The notes beneath the pieces are model-generated. The model did no database searches, was not told the origin of the DNA, and saw only the letters and a list, made by a program, of their open reading frames with translations. Positions 32,688-32,876 of a stretch of DNA of 32,876 nucleotides are shown here, piece by piece. The first letter of the stretch is position 1. Each line of letters opens with the position of its first letter. A program made the position numbers and the translations under genes. Origin of the DNA: Macromonas nakdongensis (GTDB lineage Bacteria; Pseudomonadota; Gammaproteobacteria; Burkholderiales; Burkholderiaceae_C); NCBI RefSeq assembly GCF_002837145.1, contig NZ_NWMV01000032.1:1-32876 (forward strand). The letters run 5' to 3'.

Positions 32688-32734
32688 TTGGCTCCCCGAC
32701 CTGGGCTCGAACCAGGGACCTACGGATTAACAGG
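32688..32734 (-). repeat. Right attachment repeat (3' part of tRNA-Asn)
   Basis: Perfect 47-bp copy of the left repeat. It should join the 5' half of tRNA-Asn if this were the outermost junction, but the next bases (CAGTAGGCCC) do not match a tRNA-Asn 5' half. It is therefore an internal junction between tandem elements or a truncated site. Confidence 0.92.
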
Positions 32735-32876
32735 CAGTAGGCCCAGATTTGATAAGGCTTTTATCATTTCTGGATTTCTGTCCTAAGGCCAAAAAAACTT
32801 AGCAAAATCATCGCTTTACAAGTCTTTCGCTCGCAGAGCTGCGTTAGACTGATAACTGAACCGCCCCGGGAATTGA
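32735..32876. other. AT-rich non-coding DNA beyond the right repeat
   Basis: No gene is visible in these 142 bases. Small dyads TGATAA/TTATCA (at about 32751) and CTAAG/CTTAG occur. The AT-rich, repeat-adjacent character is like the left end of the element at 27025, which suggests the left end of a second integrated element. Confidence 0.4.

Larger units (their letters stand above)
26978..32734. mobile_element. tRNA-Asn-integrated element carrying a retron
   Basis: The element spans about 5.7 kb between perfect 47-bp tRNA-Asn repeats. Gene order is candidate retron RNA, retron effector, reverse transcriptase, unknown gene, replication initiator, excisionase-like protein, tyrosine integrase; all are on the plus strand. 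No capsid, terminase, conjugation or toxin-antitoxin genes are seen. The integrase abuts the right repeat, as usual for tRNA-targeting elements. Base composition is mixed: the retron genes are AT-rich while the replication and integration genes are nearly as GC-rich as the chromosome. The element looks like a small replicating integrative element or phage satellite with a swappable defence cargo. Confidence 0.88.

Noticed and set aside
1-32876. CRISPR arrays, insertion sequences or prophage structural genes
   Set aside because: No regularly spaced repeats, transposase or phage structural motifs were seen on either strand.

Overview
The window looks like the chromosome of a high-GC betaproteobacterium of the order Burkholderiales, most likely a Comamonadaceae such as Hydrogenophaga. 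The evidence is strong GC bias at third codon positions, a polyhydroxybutyrate-type phasin, an arginine-32 elongation factor P next to its rhamnosyltransferase EarP, and tRNA sequences of betaproteobacterial type. The genus is an inference from gene content, not from a marker gene.

Positions 1-26600 are ordinary core and shell chromosome. In order they hold dnaG (3' part missing), an AMP-forming acyl-CoA synthetase, a soluble diguanylate cyclase, a short-chain 3-hydroxyacyl-CoA dehydrogenase, a periplasmic Fe(III)-binding protein with a Fur-like promoter, a Tat-type lipoprotein patatin phospholipase, a phasin with a candidate two-operator promoter, an HDAC-family deacetylase overlapping a hotdog thioesterase, a nitroreductase, an FKBP isomerase, a 2-hydroxyacid dehydrogenase, rmuC, a putative Na+/H+ antiporter, a LOG-like nucleotide-binding protein, efp-earP, uvrC, pgsA, a DMT exporter, a tartrate/malate-type dehydrogenase, hupB, tRNA-Val, ppiD, tRNA-His, a zinc-type CDF exporter and a damaged [2Fe-2S] ferredoxin gene. 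Two near-identical palindromic operators at 5474 and 10022 probably place the dehydrogenase and the nitroreductase under one regulator.

Positions 26978-32734 are an integrated element of about 5.7 kb. It is bounded by a perfect 47-bp direct repeat that is the 3' part of a tRNA-Asn gene (minus strand). The element carries its own rolling-circle-type replication initiator, an excisionase-like helix-turn-helix protein and a tyrosine integrase next to the right repeat. Neither repeat is joined to an intact tRNA, so a second element probably sits in tandem beyond the right edge of the window.

The cargo of this element is a retron, the most interesting system here. It is an AT-rich three-gene operon preceded by a structured RNA. 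The candidate msr-msd RNA (about 27155-27297) has an a1/a2 duplex, two small stem-loops and a long msd hairpin built on a 34-bp perfect palindrome. It is followed by a nucleoside-deoxyribosyltransferase-like/winged-helix effector resembling that of retron Eco1 (Ec86, type II-A), by a retron reverse transcriptase with a YADD centre, and by a third gene of unknown function that overlaps the reverse transcriptase by ATGA. The a2 strand and the effector's ribosome-binding and start region overlap, which suggests that RNA folding and effector translation are linked. By analogy with Eco1 the module should be an anti-phage abortive-infection system. That role is inferred from the family, not shown by the sequence.
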